Source: Hyphomicrobiales bacterium (GTDB lineage: Bacteria; Pseudomonadota; Alphaproteobacteria; Rhizobiales; Rhizobiaceae). Taken from it: a stretch of 64,000 bases of DNA. The notes under the pieces were generated by a model. It was not told where the DNA came from. It worked only from the letters and a program-made list of their open reading frames with translations, and searched no databases. The position numbers and the translations under genes are program-made. The stretch lies in assembly GCA_900469445.1 (NCBI GenBank), contig UBXM01000044.1, positions 1 through 64,000 on the forward strand. The letters run 5' to 3'. Each line of letters starts with the position of its first letter. Position 1 is the stretch's first letter. Positions 61,602-64,000 of the stretch are shown here, piece by piece.

Positions 61602-61690
61602 GAGGGATCACTGCATTCGGTTGAAATCGAAACACGAGGGTTTCAGGTTTTTCCGAATGTCGCAAACGGATTCAGGGCGTGAGGCATCCG

Positions 61691-62651
61691 CTATGGCTTC
61701 ATGATGACCCGGCCGAGCGGCTTTCCGGTTTCCGCGTATTCATGCGCCGCCGCGGCGTCGGCCAATGGGAAGACGCGGTCGATGACGATGTCGAACTCTC
61801 CGTCAGCCACCGCCTGCAGCATGGTATCGACTGTTGCATAGACATCAGCATGGGCAAACTGCGTTCCCATGAAGACGCCATGTAGCGACTGATTGGCCTG
61901 AAGTGCCGGCCACAGGTCGACGGAGAGCGCCCCGCCGCCGGCATTGCCGACAAAAACGAGGCGACCTTCCGGCTTGAGCGCGAGGAGGGATGCCTGAAGC
62001 GTATTCCCCACCGGATCGATGACGAGTGCCGCGCCGTCACCATCGGTCAGTTCCTTCACGACCTGCAGCACGTCTTCTTGGTGGCGGTCGACAACGTGAT
62101 CGGCTCCGAGCTCCTTCAGCCGTGCGAGCCGCTCCTTGCCGCTTGCCACGGCAATGACCCGTGCCCCGATCCGGCTCGCCAGTTGAACGGCCGCGAGCCC
62201 CACACCGCCGGCGGCAGCCTGTATCAACACGGTCTCGCCCGGCTGCAGGCAGCCTTTGGCAAACAGGCAATGATGGGCCGTGCCATGGGATATCGGCAGG
62301 GCGGCAGCGGCGGAAAAATCGACGCCATCCGGGATGCGCCATGTCTGGCCGGCGGAAACGCTGCGCAGTTCGGCATGCGAACCGGCAAGGTCGAAGCTCG
62401 TGACCCGGTCGCCTATTTTTTCGGTTCGATACATTGGCGCCGACTGCCGTCACAGTTCCCGCTGCAGCATAACCGATGACGCTCATCGGTCGCGCAGGCG
62501 GAGTCAAGCGGCGATTGATCAGGTCACCACCCTCGATCGAGATCGCCTCAATGGCGATCAACACTTCGTCCGGTCCGCATTCGGGAGCCGGGATATCCAC
62601 ATATGTCAGCACGTCGGGCCCGCCGGCCTCGTTATATACGGCAGCTTTCAA
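61691..62651 (-). pseudogene. Frameshifted quinone oxidoreductase (MDR family)
   Basis: One reading frame gives the N-terminal half from a TTG at 62651 (GGAGGGTG upstream): KAAVYNEAGGPDVLTY, up to GANVSNRK. The other gives the rest from GDRVTSFDLAGSHAE to KPLGRVIMKP, with the NADPH motif AAGGVGLAAVQLA. They join at a run of six T on the plus strand (62416-62421). Five would restore the frame as NVSNRKIGDRV. Whether this is a real mutation or a sequencing error is open. Confidence 0.85.
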
Positions 62652-62742
62652 GACACCCTCCGGGTAGAGGCTGAACGTCGTCAGGGCGACATCCGCCGCC
62701 CTGTGTTTTATCGCGCCCTGACGGGCATGTGAGGCTTGCGCC

Positions 62743-64000
62743 TCACAGCACCAGTCGGAATTTCGCAAATCCGTTTTCGCCGTCGCCGGCATCCTCGATT
62801 TTTGCGCCCTTGATCGCGCTGGCGAACTCGCGACCCTTCGGTCCGCTCTCGAAGACCGCCGTCGTTCCCGGCAGCGGCTTGAACGACCAGTTGTCGTCGG
62901 CCGACGGGTTGATCGTGCCCTGGTCGACGATGTAGCGCACGATCACGTCGCGATTGGTGTCGGGCGCAACGAAGATCAGCTTGTCGGCCGCGATCTCCGG
63001 GAACTTGCCGCCGCCACCGGCGCGGTAATTGTTCGTCACGACGACGAATTTCTGTGCCGGATCAATCGGTTTTCCGTCGAACTTCAAGTCAGTTATGCGA
63101 TGTGAATCGGCATTGATGAGCTTTCCGTCCTTGTCGAAGCGCACCGGCTGCGACAGATCGATCTGGTAGGTCACGCCGTCGATCACGTCGTAATTGTAGG
63201 ATGGGAAACCGTCGTTCAGCAGCGTCGCATCCTTCTCACCCGGCTTGATCTGGTTGAACATGCCCGCCGACATTTCCAGCCAGTTCCTCACCTGCTCGCC
63301 GGTGATCAGCACGGCCTGAACGGTGTTCGGGTAGAGATAGAGGTCGGCAACGTTCTTGATGGCGATATCGCCGGTCGGCACGTCGGTGAAATAGTCCGGA
63401 CCGCCACGCCCGCCGGCCTTGAACGGTGCTGCCGCCGAAAGGACCGGATAATCCTTGTAAGGCCCGTCCTTCAGCATTTGCTTGATATACCAGGTCTGCG
63501 CGTTCGAGACGATCTGCACCGACGGATCGTCGGCAACCAGGGAGAAGTAGGAATAAAGCGGCGCAGATGTCTTGCCGACCGCGCGGCGCACATAGGCAAG
63601 CGTCGCCTCATGCTCGGCCTTGGCTGCCGCCAGCACTTCCGGCTTGTCCTTTACGTCGGCGACGACCTTGCGGTTCTCGTCACGATGATAGATCGGCCGC
63701 GCTTCCGATGTGGAGGAGATGATCTTCCAGCTATTGCCGTCCTTCTCCAAGAGCAGGTCGATCAGGCCCATGTGAGAGCCCCAGAAACCGGCCATCACCG
63801 CGGGCTTGCCCATCAGCGTGCCCTTCTTGGCGTCTGCCCCGGCAATCCCGTCGAAATCCTTCGGGCCGGGGAAAACCAGGTGCTGGTGACCGGTGAAGAT
63901 CGCGTCGATGCCTTCGATCCCGGCGAGATAGAGCGAGGCATTTTCCATCCGATCGCTCTGGCCGGAACCGTCGATGCCGGAATGCGAAAGCGCGATCACG
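62743..64000 (-). CDS. cpdB: 2',3'-cyclic-nucleotide phosphodiesterase/nucleotidase (5' partial)
   Basis: About 419 residues of the protein are in the window; the N-terminus and signal peptide lie beyond 64000. The metallophosphoesterase motif TGHQHLVFPG is near the visible start. The C-terminal 5'-nucleotidase domain has VVTNNYRAGGGGKFPEI and a substrate loop. CpdB-like enzymes hydrolyse 2',3'-cyclic and 3'-nucleotides in the periplasm. It ends 91 bp before the frameshifted oxidoreductase start. Confidence 0.9.
   Translation of the reverse strand, partial: VIALSHSGIDGSGQSDRMENASLYLAGIEGIDAIFTGHQHLVFPGPKDFDGIAGADAKKGTLMGKPAVMAGFWGSHMGLIDLLLEKDGNSWKIISSTSEARPIYHRDENRKVVADVKDKPEVLAAAKAEHEATLAYVRRAVGKTSAPLYSYFSLVADDPSVQIVSNAQTWYIKQMLKDGPYKDYPVLSAAAPFKAGGRGGPDYFTDVPTGDIAIKNVADLYLYPNTVQAVLITGEQVRNWLEMSAGMFNQIKPGEKDATLLNDGFPSYNYDVIDGVTYQIDLSQPVRFDKDGKLINADSHRITDLKFDGKPIDPAQKFVVVTNNYRAGGGGKFPEIAADKLIFVAPDTNRDVIVRYIVDQGTINPSADDNWSFKPLPGTTAVFESGPKGREFASAIKGAKIEDAGDGENGFAKFRLVL

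Overview
The window is a high-GC bacterial chromosome segment that looks like an alphaproteobacterium of the family Rhizobiaceae (Rhizobium/Agrobacterium group). The grounds are gene order (tuf, then S10, spc and alpha ribosomal operons ending at rplQ with no rpsD), a B12-dependent class II ribonucleotide reductase, an Omp25/31-type porin-like protein, msrPQ, and many rhizobial small families (DUF882, DUF1883, DUF2087, DUF3597, DUF4112). Species cannot be told from the sequence alone.

Region 1 (1-14975) is the end of tuf with its terminator, then 27 co-directional genes: S10 operon (rpsJ to rpsQ), spc operon (rplN to secY, adk) and alpha operon (rpsM, rpsK, rpoA, rplQ). Most gaps are 2-45 bp or overlaps. 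The long gaps (rpsQ-rplN, rplR-rpsE, rplO-secY, adk-rpsM, rpsK-rpoA) each carry a clear RNA hairpin.

Region 2 (15000-31500) is a mixed metabolic and accessory stretch. It holds membrane proteins DUF2809/DUF817, a DUF1801 pair, an odd SDR protein, msrPQ, DUF4112, HicBA-like and DUF433/DUF5615 toxin-antitoxin pairs, ilvD, a DegP-type protease overlapping rarA, hydrolases, a ketopantoate-reductase-like gene and an acyltransferase. A probable small RNA on the plus strand lies at 28715-28806.

Region 3 (31600-41450) holds an outer-membrane beta-barrel protein, a chemoreceptor, DUF1508, DUF882, a membrane-anchored alpha/beta hydrolase and gldA. It ends in an accessory patch (39985-41400) with an orphan HTH antitoxin, a repeat-bearing 4-fold beta flower protein, a 53-residue protein, an unassigned plus-strand terminator and a cluster of DnaA-box-like sites.

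Region 4 (41443-53700) holds nrdJ with two upstream NrdR boxes, gpt, a NodL/Maa-type acetyltransferase, a universal stress protein, a CinA-like protein, wrbA, tRNA-Leu(UAA), DUF3597, a secreted esterase, ilvA and an HlyU-like gene. Region 5 (53815-64000) opens with the most unusual gene: an ammonium-transporter domain fused to PAS, GGDEF and EAL domains, followed by a second membrane diguanylate cyclase. After these come divergent azoR/lysR, DUF2087, phzF, a frameshifted quinone oxidoreductase and the 3' part of a cpdB-type gene cut by the window end.

The best candidates for something little described are the Amt-PAS-GGDEF-EAL protein (a possible direct ammonium-to-c-di-GMP sensor) and the small RNA candidate whose two hairpin loops show the same 8-mer.
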